DNA from: Acidimicrobiia bacterium
Lineage (GTDB): Bacteria; Actinomycetota; Acidimicrobiia; Acidimicrobiales; JANYDT01
Assembly (NCBI GenBank): GCA_025359845.1
Contig: JANYDT010000187.1
Span: 1 to 47,549 of the forward strand
Length of the DNA: 47,549 nucleotides
Reading direction: 5' to 3'
A model generated the notes under the pieces. That model saw only the letters and a list, made by a program, of their open reading frames with translations. It made no database searches and was not told the origin of the DNA. The position numbers and the translations under genes were made by a program. Below, one piece after another: positions 24,687-32,330 of this stretch. Position 1 is the stretch's first letter. Every line of letters begins with the position of its first letter.

Positions 24687-25595
24687 CATTTGTACAGCAG
24701 GGACTTCGGTCAGACCCATCATCTTTCGATAGATTCGTTCAAGATCGTTCACATCGGCTACTTCGATCACGATTCGTCCTCGTTTGGCGGAAAGGTCAAC
24801 TCCGACCCGAGTATCCAAGTGGGCCGAAAGCAGCTCCTCAAGTTCAACCAAGCCTGCCGGTCGAGGTTCACTGACATTCGCAGGCTTACGTTGGGCTTTC
24901 GAAAGTTCCCCGCGGACCCTAACGGCTTCTTCCACATCCCTCACCGTTAGCGATTCCGCTACGACGCGACGAGCCAGCGATTCCTGGAACGACTTGTCCT
25001 GGGTCGCCAGTATTGCTCGCGCGTGACCAGCTCCTAGCTGCCCATCAACAATGAGGCGCTGAATGGCCGGCGAAAGTTGGAGGAGCCGCAACGTATTTGT
25101 GATCACGGCCCGACTCTTGCCGACACGACGTGCGACCTGTTCATGGGTAAAGGAGAAGTCGTCGATCAGCTGTTGGAACGCGGCCGCCTCCTCCAACGGG
25201 TTGAGGTCCGCACGATGCAAATTCTCGACGATCGCCTGCTCGAGCGCATGAGCGTCCTCAGCGGTGCGAATTATGGCTGGAATCGATGCCAACCCAGCCC
25301 TTCGGGCCGCGCGCCACCGCCGTTCCCCAGCGATCAACTCAAAATGTCCGTCCGGGTGTCGTCGCACCAGTATCGGCTGCAACACCCCGATCTCTTGGAT
25401 AGACGTCGTCAATGACGCCAAGCCCTCATCGTCGAAGGAGGTGCGAGGTTGAAAGGCGTTGGGACGAATCGCCTCGAGCGGAATCTCGGCATAGATCGTA
25501 TCCTCGCCGTCACGCCCGCTACTCGGAAATGGGCTTTCGGCGTTCGTGGGCAAAAGGGCGCCCAGTCCCCTACCTAGTCCGCTCTGTCGTACCAC
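24669..25595 (-). CDS. parB: Chromosome partitioning protein ParB
   Basis: CTP-dependent DNA clamp that loads at parS and spreads to organise origin segregation. 308 residues from GTG 25595, preceded by a very strong AAAGGAGGT site inside the end of parA (26-base overlap). The N-terminal GLGRGLGALLP is the ParA-contact peptide. The CTPase/ParB-N motif GERRWRA lies at 90-96 with ENLHRADLNPLEEA following. HTH: FTHEQVARRVGKSRAVITNTLRLLQL near 150-175. A C-terminal dimerisation region follows. Two consensus parS sites lie upstream at 26428 and 28667. Confidence 0.97.
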   Translation of the reverse strand: MVRQSGLGRGLGALLPTNAESPFPSSGRDGEDTIYAEIPLEAIRPNAFQPRTSFDDEGLASLTTSIQEIGVLQPILVRRHPDGHFELIAGERRWRAARRAGLASIPAIIRTAEDAHALEQAIVENLHRADLNPLEEAAAFQQLIDDFSFTHEQVARRVGKSRAVITNTLRLLQLSPAIQRLIVDGQLGAGHARAILATQDKSFQESLARRVVAESLTVRDVEEAVRVRGELSKAQRKPANVSEPRPAGLVELEELLSAHLDTRVGVDLSAKRGRIVIEVADVNDLERIYRKMMGLTEVPAVQMSGPTS

Positions 25596-26388
25596 CTCGT
25601 ACCTCCTTTGCTAGATCACGATAAGCGAGGGCCCCACGGGAGGCCGGATCGAAAACTGTTATGGGCTGTCCAAAAGACGGCGCTTCCGAAAGGCGAACGC
25701 TCCTCGGAACGATGGTTCGACAGACGCGATCCCCAAAATGGACCTTCACCTCACGCATGACTTGATCGGCCAACTTGGTTCGGGCGTCGTACATGGTAAG
25801 CACGATCGCCGAGATTTCCAACGTCGGGTTGAGGTTCGTCTGTACCAGGGCGACATTCCTGACCAGCTGGCCGAGACCTTCAAGCGCGAAGTACTCGCAT
25901 TGGATAGGCACGATCACCTCAGTTGAAGCAGTCAGCGCATTGATGGTGAGAAGGCCAAGTGACGGGGGACAGTCGATAAACACCCAGTCATAATCGTCAA
26001 CGACCTTCTGCAGAGCCCGCTTCAATTTGCCCTCTCGACTGAACGCCGGCACCAATTCGATCTCCGCTCCGGCGAGATCAATGGTTGTCGGAGCCACGAA
26101 GAGGTTACGGACGCTGGTCGCTTCGACACAGTCTTCGAGGGGGATGTCGTGCATCAACACGTCATATATGGATCTCTCCAACAACCGGGCGTTCACCCCC
26201 AGCCCGGTCGTGGCATTCCCTTGAGGATCGAGGTCAACGATAAGCACCCGATCACCCAGCTCAGCTAGCGCAGCTCCTAAGTTTATTGCCGTTGTGGTCT
26301 TGCCCACACCCCCTTTCTGGTTCGCCACCGAAAGCACTCGCGGAAAGGGGCGAAAGAAGGACGAGGGCTGTTCAGGCTCCACATACAT
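25570..26388 (-). CDS. parA: Chromosome partitioning ATPase ParA (Soj)
   Basis: Deviant-Walker P-loop ATPase that binds DNA non-specifically and moves ParB-parS. From ATG 26388 it is 272 residues: KGGVGKTT (Walker A with signature Lys) near 25-32, VDLDPQGNATTG, FIDCPPSLGLLTINAL and a C-terminal helix. The frame is open upstream to 26652 (up to 360 residues), and that extension encodes VSRETS from the parS site itself; mycobacterial ParA is also annotated with a VSRETS segment, so a longer start (ATG 26553 or TTG 26652) remains possible. No candidate start has a good ribosome-binding site. Confidence 0.93.
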   Translation of the reverse strand: MYVEPEQPSSFFRPFPRVLSVANQKGGVGKTTTAINLGAALAELGDRVLIVDLDPQGNATTGLGVNARLLERSIYDVLMHDIPLEDCVEATSVRNLFVAPTTIDLAGAEIELVPAFSREGKLKRALQKVVDDYDWVFIDCPPSLGLLTINALTASTEVIVPIQCEYFALEGLGQLVRNVALVQTNLNPTLEISAIVLTMYDARTKLADQVMREVKVHFGDRVCRTIVPRSVRLSEAPSFGQPITVFDPASRGALAYRDLAKEVRGGTTERTR

Positions 26389-26427
26389 ATAGTCGTCGAC
26401 ACAACGCCCATCGTCAAGGACCGATGA

Positions 26428-26443
26428 TGTTTCACGTGAAACA
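26428..26443. promoter_or_regulatory. parS site 1
   Basis: TGTTTCACGTGAAACA is the perfect 16-base ParB-binding palindrome. It lies 40 bases upstream of the chosen parA ATG, within the possible 5' extension of the reading frame. Confidence 0.97.
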
Positions 26444-26682
26444 ATCGATAAGGCACGGCCTGTTCTCGGCTCGTTTTGTCCGTCGGAAGTATCTAGTGCT
26501 TGACCACACACCTGCTCTTCTCGACGGCCGGATGGCACCGCTGCCTTGTCCATTTCACTGCGATTTGGTACGGCAAGCTCTTCTTCCTGCGTCCTTCGGC
26601 AGCCGCTCAGGGACACCCGAATGGCCGCCCCACCGCTCGCCCCACGACTCAACGAGACGCGCGGAACTATAGGTCAAGGCAT

Positions 26683-26849
26683 TAGGTGGCTGGTGTCAAA
26701 TGCGATCGCAGCGTCTCGGCGGCCAAAATCACCGCTCGCGGCGTCCTCCGCCTAGCCGTTTGGGCAGGACGCGCGCGTCGTTGTGCGTCCTTGCGAACGG
26801 CAATTTTGACTCGCCGATCCACAACGAGCCGTTTGACACCAGTCACCTA
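26683..26849. mobile_element. MITE-like element, 167 bp
   Basis: The ends are an 18-base inverted repeat, TAGGTGGCTGGTGTCAAA against TAGGTGACTGGTGTCAAA on the other strand (one mismatch). The similarity continues inward imperfectly (TCGGCG, then TCAAAAT / CCAAAAT, then GCCGTTCGC / ACCGCTCGC), so most of the element can fold into one long hairpin. It has no coding capacity, and no target duplication is obvious. It sits between parA and the IS110 remnant. Confidence 0.6.
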
Positions 26850-26869
26850 GCGGCGGGCGGGGTTGTCGT

Positions 26870-28027
26870 CGATACCTATTGAAGGGCGGGTGATTCGTCG
26901 CGGAGGGGCGCGTCCGACCGGGCGATGCCCGACATCACGGGCTGCGTCAGGCAGCTGGTGCGGGTCTCGCAGGCGAGAACTCATGAATGGTGTGGCGGTG
27001 GCTGTGGTACTCGGGCCGAGGCCGAGCGGCTTGACCGCGGACGTCCGAGAATAGGCGGCGCCTGAAATCTTGAACTGTCGCCACCCGGGCGCCGGGGTCG
27101 TTGCGGTCGTTGCGGTACCCGTTTCGGCGGGACTTGGGGGTGTCGTAGCGGTTCGGGTCGTCACCGAACGCTGCGAGTACCCGGGCGCCGATGATTTGAC
27201 CGATACCTGGCAGGGAGAGGTAGATGTCGGCGTCCGGGTGCTGTCTAAAACGGTCGCCGAGCACGGTTTCGAGTTCGCTGATTTGGCGGTTGAGTTCACC
27301 GATGATTCGTATGACCGCGGTGGTGGTGGCCCCGAGCGCGTCGGCGACGGGGTCCGACGCGACGAGTTAAGGGCGCGGAGGGCGCCGTGGATGTCGGTGG
27401 CTCGCCGTTCCAGGTTGCGTTGACGGCCTCTTTTGGTGAGCGCGACCCGGATCTGGTTGACCGATAGTCGGGCCCCTTGGCGGGGGGTGGGGGCTTTGGT
27501 GAGCACCCCGATGGTGTCCCGATCGTCGAGGTCGTCGAACGCTTCGAGGGCGCCTGGGTAGTATTCGCGTAAAGCGTTGCGGAGCCGGTTGGTGTGTTCC
27601 ACGAGGGCCCAGATCAGGTTCTGATGGCGCGGGCTAACACTCACTTTGACGGCTTCCGCGCCGGGGCTGTCACCGGCGACTGGGCGATGATTGTGACGGT
27701 CGGTGCGGACCAGGTCAGGGAGTAGTTTGGCGTCGCCGGGATCGGATTTGGCGCCGCCCACGTTGTGACGGTCACGGTATCGTGAGACTGCTAACGGTTG
27801 ATGGCGTATACCTGGTAGCCGGAGGCGATAAGCGTCTGGACCCATAACCCGCGGTCGGTTTCGATTCCGATGACCACGTCACCGGGGGATGGGGCGGTGG
27901 CGGCCACGACAGCATGGTACGCGGCGATCCCGGTCAACCCCTCGGGTAACCGTTTGGCGGCGAGACGGTCGCCGGCTTCGTTCATGAGATGGACGTCGTG
28001 ATGAGCTTCGGCCCAGTCATCGCCCAC
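26870..28027 (-). pseudogene. IS110-family transposase remnant (copy A)
   Basis: Reading down the minus strand from GTG 28027: VGDDWAEAHHDVHL (DEDD N-terminal domain), VVIGIETDRGLW, a one-base deletion near 27791-27800, then AKSDPGDAKLLPDLVRTDRH and WALVEHTNRLRNALREYYPGAL. A second frame change follows near 27370, then the Transposase_20 segment YLSLPGIGQIIGARVLAAFGDD and NRYDTPKSRRNGY, after which similarity is lost. At least two frameshifts and a degenerate C-terminus (serine recombination domain not recognisable) mean it is inactive. Orientation matches parA and parB. Confidence 0.85.
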
Positions 28028-28235
28028 GAAATCGTCATTCGGAACCTCCAAAATAGTGTGAACACGGGAAAGAGAGCTACGAACCTTCCGGCGCGACCTA
28101 ATGGACCAGTGCTCAACGGCACGACACCCCAGCGGCACTACAGACGGTTCACCACCAGAAAGGACACGGTCTCGTCCAAGGGATCAAGTCCCAGGACGCC
28201 AAAGTGGTCACCCTCCAGCAGCTCCACCATCACCC
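28027..28235 (-). repeat. IS110 5' non-coding region, copy A
   Basis: About 209 bases immediately upstream of the copy A transposase start, roughly 85% identical to 28410-28625. No protein reads through both copies in one frame. In IS110-group elements the non-coding end upstream of the recombinase specifies the bridge RNA, so this is the expected location of that RNA; secondary structure was not computed. Confidence 0.6.
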
Positions 28236-28409
28236 TGCAGTCGGTTTCGATTCCGATGACCTCGTCGCCGGGCGAGGTGGAGGTCGCGACCACGTATGAA
28301 CGACGGCGGCGACCGTCTCGGCACCACAGTGGCCTGAGGGGTTGACGGGGATCGCCCTGTTCCATGCTGGCGCGATGACTGGGTCGAAGCTAATAAGACG
28401 TCCATCCAA
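28236..28409. mobile_element. Scrambled fragments of an IS110 N-terminus (copy B)
   Basis: Bases 28240-28295 (minus) match the GIETD-encoding part of copy A. Bases 28331-28402 on the plus strand match two other pieces of the same N-terminus (GGGTTGACGGGGATCGCC and GATGACTGGGTCGAAGC) in reversed order and orientation. The segment is therefore a rearranged copy. Confidence 0.65.
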
Positions 28410-28625
28410 CGAAATCGTCATTCGGAACCTCCAAAAATCGTGTGAACACAGAAGGGAGAGCTACGAACCTTTCGGCGCGACCAATTGAGCACTGCTAAAC
28501 GGCACGACACCCCAGGCAGCACTACGGACCGTTCACCACCAGAAACGACTGTCTCGTCTAAGGGATCAAGTCCCAGGACGCCAAAGTGCTCACCGTGATG
28601 CAGCAGCTCCACCACCATCCTCACC
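28410..28625 (-). repeat. IS110 5' non-coding region, copy B
   Basis: Second copy of the 28027-28235 sequence in the same orientation, offset about 383 bases. It starts CGAAATCGTCATTCGGAACC in both copies and ends with the CAGCAGCTCCACCA segment. Small indels and substitutions are spread throughout, so the copies have been diverging. Confidence 0.75.
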
Positions 28626-28666
28626 CCACAAACAAGAACAACGATCGCTAGAAAGCAGTCTTGGAA

Positions 28667-28682
28667 TGTTCCACGTGAAACA
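28667..28682. promoter_or_regulatory. parS site 2
   Basis: TGTTCCACGTGAAACA fits the TGTTNCACGTGAAACA consensus exactly. It lies 18 bases past the rsmG stop codon, 2.2 kb from the first site, on the far side of the IS110 debris. Confidence 0.95.
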
Positions 28683-28699
28683 ATCCTCGTCCGCCGCTC

Positions 28700-29344
28700 C
28701 TACCAAAGGGGTCGTTTGGATGGAATCCCAACCCGCCGAGGGAAAAGCTCGTCAACCGTCCGAATCTTCTTGAGGCCAACGAACCGAAATCCGTCGCCCA
28801 GCGGGACCGGTTGTCCAAACCCTAGGGCATGAAGTCCATCCTGATCCCATCGCCCTTCGGTTGCGTTGGCCTCGGGGGGCTCACTCACTACGAGCCACCC
28901 CCCAACTTTTAGCAAACCGGCCGCACACTCAGCCGTAACGGCTGGCCCTGCAAAACCTCTTGCGGTGACAAGCGATGCGGCTTCCCGCCCGTCTCTGCGA
29001 CCTAAATATTCCACCCGAGCGGTAACGACGTGGCATCGGCCGGCCATGCCCAACTCGTCCACCGCCCTTTCCAAGATCGCCGTCCGCCTCACCATCGAAT
29101 CAACCAACACGACCCTTGCCTCTCGCCACTCCCGTGCCAACACCAGACCGGGAACTCCGCCACCGCAGCCGATGTCGACAAAATCGGCTGGTTCTACCCC
29201 GCCGCTTACTTCTCGGTAAGCCTCGCCAAACGCTACGGCGTGGTCGATATGGGCTTGTACCGGCCCCGGGCCGAGAAACCCAAGCTCACGAGCCCGACCG
29301 AGCACCCGAGCCAGCGGATCGTCTCGGTCGGGCTCAGCAATCAC
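28700..29344 (-). CDS. rsmG: 16S rRNA (guanine-N7) methyltransferase RsmG
   Basis: SAM-dependent methylation of G527 in 16S rRNA. 214 residues from GTG 29344. SAM motif I is VDIGCGGGVPGLVLA near 56-70; VLVDSMVRRTAILERAVDELG follows; VTARGFAGPAV and the C-terminal KKIRTVDELFPRRVGIPSKRPL are family-typical. Its GTG overlaps the jag stop (GTGA). Normally rsmG is followed closely by parA; here 2.3 kb of insertion debris intervenes, so parAB probably needs its own promoter. Confidence 0.94.
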   Translation of the reverse strand: MIAEPDRDDPLARVLGRARELGFLGPGPVQAHIDHAVAFGEAYREVSGGVEPADFVDIGCGGGVPGLVLAREWREARVVLVDSMVRRTAILERAVDELGMAGRCHVVTARVEYLGRRDGREAASLVTARGFAGPAVTAECAAGLLKVGGWLVVSEPPEANATEGRWDQDGLHALGFGQPVPLGDGFRFVGLKKIRTVDELFPRRVGIPSKRPLW

Positions 29345-30225
29345 TCCGGCAGCAACACGATGTAGCGGTTTGGTTCCTCTCCTTCTGAAGAAGAACTCAG
29401 CCCAGCCATGGTATTAATTGTGTCGTGAACGACCTTACGATCAACAGCACTCATGGGTTCGAGAGCGCGCTGCTGTTTAACTTGTAACACCTCAGCCCCG
29501 ACGCGTTGCGTAAATATTTCGAGCGCAGACCGCCGCTTGGCCCGATAGCCAGCGACGTCCAACATTAGGCGAGTCCCCCGGTCGCCGAGCGCCTGGTGTA
29601 CTGCTGTCCGGGTGAGTTCTTGCAGGGCTTCGAGTGTTTTGGCGCTCTGTCCGACCAGGAAACCAAGTTGCTGGCCGATAATCCCCACCTGAACGGTCCG
29701 CTCGTCGATCGGCAGCACTTCGAACTCGACCGAAAGGTTGAGTACATCGCACAGGCCGGCGAGAAACTTTCGCGCCACTTCAACAACGGCCTCAAGGTCA
29801 TCGCTCAGCACGACAGGAGCGGTTGGCGCCCCGATCTTGCGGACAACCTTCTTCGGAGCGGCGGTCACGGCATCGGCCTTCACGGCATCGGCTTTTACGA
29901 CGCCGGCCTTCTTGGGGTGTGCCTTCTTCGACCCGGAAGCCTTGGCTACATTGTTAGTCGGAGCCGAATCGATCATGGCTTCTACGGGGCTCTCGATGAC
30001 GGCCGCGGACCTCGACTTTCGTGGCTCTTTGACCCGTGGAGTTACCGGACGAACTCGGGCCCGAAGGCGCGCTTCGACGCGCACCTTACCGAAAAGCCCG
30101 GGTTTAGACTCTTCGAGAACTTCGTACTCGACATCGTCAGCGTCAACACCCAGCTGATCGAGAGCGGCGTCAAGCGCCTCCTCGACAGTACGACCCGTCG
30201 TTTCAACCCACTCCACGGCGATCAC
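29341..30225 (-). CDS. jag: RNA-binding protein Jag/KhpB
   Basis: 294 residues starting at GTG 30225, which overlaps the yidC stop (GTGA). The Jag_N domain EWVETTGRTVEEALDAALDQLGVDADDVEYEVLEE and GLFGKVRVEARLRARV is intact. A Lys/Ala-rich linker follows (KKAGVVKADAVKADAV, about 95-120). The KH domain has FLVGQSAKTLEALQELT, where the usual GxxG loop reads GQSA, lacking the second Gly. The C-terminal R3H domain carries the DRKVVH motif. Jag pairs with KhpA and is linked to cell elongation and wall synthesis in Gram-positives. Confidence 0.9.
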   Translation of the reverse strand: MIAVEWVETTGRTVEEALDAALDQLGVDADDVEYEVLEESKPGLFGKVRVEARLRARVRPVTPRVKEPRKSRSAAVIESPVEAMIDSAPTNNVAKASGSKKAHPKKAGVVKADAVKADAVTAAPKKVVRKIGAPTAPVVLSDDLEAVVEVARKFLAGLCDVLNLSVEFEVLPIDERTVQVGIIGQQLGFLVGQSAKTLEALQELTRTAVHQALGDRGTRLMLDVAGYRAKRRSALEIFTQRVGAEVLQVKQQRALEPMSAVDRKVVHDTINTMAGLSSSSEGEEPNRYIVLLPE

Positions 30226-31241
30226 TTCCTCTTCTTCTTGTTGGACCCTTGACCGGGTCGTGGCGGTTGCTTCACCCACGGTTTCGCCGGAGCTTCCGGA
30301 GTCTTGGCTTGCGGGGCCCGTCCACTTCGCTCTCGCGCCGTCTTTTGCGCGGAGAGCGCTCGTTCTTGCAGGCTCAACTTGGAATTGGCAGGCGATAGCT
30401 TTCGGGCGGCGGGCGAACGCGCCCCGTTCTTGGAGGCAATGTCGGTCGCGGTATCGCCCGCAGTCGTCTCCAAGGCGGGCGTAACGGCCTCCGGCGGATG
30501 CATCCGGAGGAGCAGCGCCTGCTGACCCACTGCGAAAAGGTTGCTCGTAAGCCAATACAATACGATGCCCGATTGCATCGTGAAGGTAATAATAGTGAAA
30601 AAGATCGGCAAGAACTTCATGATCGTCTGCATCTGCTGGGCTTGTGCGCTATCGGGCATCGTCTGGCGCTTAGAGGTTTGATGCTGCTGGTAGTACCCAC
30701 TGACACCAACCGCGGCGACGAGCAAGTAGTAGGGCAGCGCCTTCGACGCACCATGCTGGCTACTGGCCGATTGAGCGAGATCGAGTCCGAACGAGCGCAT
30801 CCGACCGCCGGACTGCACGAGGGCCCTAAAGAGTTCGCTCGACTTCTTCAAATAGTGCGGACGACAAACCCTAACCAACAGCCACGGAAACGACTTACTG
30901 GCCGTCAGGCCACGAAGCACTCGAAAAAGCACCAAAAAGATTGGGGCTTGAATCAGGAGCGGCAAGCAACCCGACGCCGGGTTCACCTTGTTCGCCTGGT
31001 AAAACTTCATCATCTCTTCGTTGAGCTTTTGGCGGTCGCCACGGTACTGCGCCTGCAACTTCTTGACTTCAGGCTGCAAGCGGGACATGGCTTGCATAGA
31101 CCGCACCTGCTTGACTGTCAGCGGGAACACGGCCAGCCGGACGAGGATGGTCAGACCGATGATCGCAATTCCGTAGCTGTTGCTCAGCTGGAAGAAAAAG
31201 GAAATAACTTGAGCGATCAGGTTGAATATAAAGCCGAGCAT
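30222..31241 (-). CDS. yidC: Membrane protein insertase YidC
   Basis: Inserts membrane proteins with or without SecYEG. 339 residues of the short Gram-positive type. The core opens SNSYGIAIIGLTILVRLAVFPLTVKQVRSMQAM, with the conserved Arg of the hydrophilic groove (ILVR). A coiled cytoplasmic loop (LQPEVKKLQAQYRGDRQKLNEEMMKFY) and NPASGCLPLLIQAPIFLVLFRVL follow, then MKFLPIFFTIITFTMQSGIVLYWLTSNLF near the end. A basic C-terminal tail (about 260-339) ends GSNKKKRK, a likely ribosome contact. It is 14 bases after yidD. Confidence 0.96.
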   Translation of the reverse strand: MLGFIFNLIAQVISFFFQLSNSYGIAIIGLTILVRLAVFPLTVKQVRSMQAMSRLQPEVKKLQAQYRGDRQKLNEEMMKFYQANKVNPASGCLPLLIQAPIFLVLFRVLRGLTASKSFPWLLVRVCRPHYLKKSSELFRALVQSGGRMRSFGLDLAQSASSQHGASKALPYYLLVAAVGVSGYYQQHQTSKRQTMPDSAQAQQMQTIMKFLPIFFTIITFTMQSGIVLYWLTSNLFAVGQQALLLRMHPPEAVTPALETTAGDTATDIASKNGARSPAARKLSPANSKLSLQERALSAQKTARERSGRAPQAKTPEAPAKPWVKQPPRPGQGSNKKKRK

Positions 31242-31255
31242 GAGACCTACGAAGG

Positions 31256-31510
31256 CTAGGAGGGCTGCGAAGGCCGAACTCGGCCGATGGGGACAGGATC
31301 AAATCCAAAACCGCCGCCGGGACGACAACGGGCGAGGCGACGGACGATGAGGGAAATGCCGCGCAGGGCACCGTGCGAAGAAAGGGCATCGAGGGCGTAG
31401 GAAGAACACGATGGTTCGAACCGACACGGCGACAGTCGGCCGTGCCGCGCCCCGCGGTAGACGAGAATCGGAACGCGAAGAGTGGCTGCCGGAAGAGCAC
31501 GTATGCGCAT
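31256..31510 (-). CDS. yidD: Membrane protein insertion efficiency factor YidD
   Basis: 84 residues from ATG 31510, which shares one base with the rnpA stop (TGATG); an in-frame TTG one codon upstream is also possible. The DUF37 signature is complete: [22 protein letters not shown], then [18 protein letters not shown]. It associates with the inner leaflet and assists YidC-dependent insertion. Gene order rnpA-yidD-yidC is standard. Confidence 0.95.
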   Translation of the reverse strand: MRIRALPAATLRVPILVYRGARHGRLSPCRFEPSCSSYALDALSSHGALRGISLIVRRLARCRPGGGFGFDPVPIGRVRPSQPS

Positions 31511-31833
31511 CAATTCAGTCCTTCGAACGCCCGCTCAAGACAGGCTTTCAATTCGCCGTAGCTCGCGCCCACTGCGTCGGCCTCAACCGAGACTAGAACG
31601 TCGCCAGGGGGCGGCCCCCCTGGGCGGGTACGAATGGCTTCTCGGATGCGCCGGCGCATCAAATTGCGTATAACCGCGTTGCCTGTGCGTTTGGGCACGG
31701 AAATGCCCAATCGACACGGCTCACCGGGGCGGTGACGGGTCGAAATGCGCAAACCGCAGCACCGCACAGCAGGGGCGCTCCTGGTGGCCCTAAAATCACT
31801 TCGTCGGCGTAGCGACAATAACTCCTGAGTCAC
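31510..31833 (-). CDS. rnpA: Ribonuclease P protein component
   Basis: 107 residues from GTG 31833. Protein subunit that helps RNase P RNA bind pre-tRNA leaders. [13 protein letters not shown] at the N-terminus and the RNR motif [14 protein letters not shown] near 54-67 are diagnostic. It lies 36 bases downstream of rpmH, the standard L34-RnpA pair. Confidence 0.95.
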   Translation of the reverse strand: MTQELLSLRRRSDFRATRSAPAVRCCGLRISTRHRPGEPCRLGISVPKRTGNAVIRNLMRRRIREAIRTRPGGPPPGDVLVSVEADAVGASYGELKACLERAFEGLN

Positions 31834-31869
31834 GATTGGTTACGACCCGCAGTGTCACAGCCGTGCGCG

Positions 31870-32004
31870 TCAAGCAGAGAGACGCTGACGACCCTTAAGG
31901 CGACGCGCTCGCAAGACGGCCCGTCCGCCCTTGGTCGACATGCGCGCACGGAAGCCATGCTTTTTGGCCCTCCGTCGGATGTTGGGCTGAAACGTGCGCT
32001 TCAT
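31870..32004 (-). CDS. rpmH: 50S ribosomal protein L34
   Basis: 44-residue very basic protein: [18 protein letters not shown], then [19 protein letters not shown], the textbook L34 sequence. It has a GGAGC ribosome-binding site. It is divergent from dnaA across a 326-base gap and heads the rpmH-rnpA-yidD-yidC-jag-rsmG operon. Confidence 0.98.
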   Translation of the reverse strand: MKRTFQPNIRRRAKKHGFRARMSTKGGRAVLRARRLKGRQRLSA

Positions 32005-32330
32005 TGGTACTGGGCTCCTTGTTGAGCTGGACGAGTCACAGATTTTGACCGATCAACGATCTTGACAGTCAATGAGCTGGGCGAATAAGTGATCGTTGCG
32101 CCAGAATCAAGCACACGAAACAGCTGATCGTAGCAGCTTCGAAGTACTTCTTGGCCCGGACCGGCGCGCGCGTCGAATGGAGCGCCTGGGGATAACCGTG
32201 CTACGTTCCTCGTCCCTCGACACCACGTCCTCTTCTCCTGAAGCCCAAAAAGGGCCATGGCTGGGGATAACAAGGGGAAAATGTGGATAACCGTCGGGAA
32301 ACCTACCAGGGGAGATGGGAAAAATCGGGG
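32005..32330. promoter_or_regulatory. rpmH-dnaA divergent promoter region with DnaA boxes
   Basis: TGTGGATAA at 32282-32290 is a perfect DnaA box just before the dnaA start. GGGGATAAC at about 32188 and 32262 are related TTATCCCC sites. TTGACAGTCAA at 32062-32072 is a palindrome that could supply a -35 element to both strands, with CAAAAT-like and ATAAGT-like -10 candidates 17-19 bases away. DnaA autoregulation is inferred from the box positions. Confidence 0.6.

Noticed and set aside
28700..29344. Possible disruption of rsmG by the insertions
   Set aside because: The rsmG frame is complete with its normal C-terminus; the IS110 debris begins only after the stop and the second parS site.
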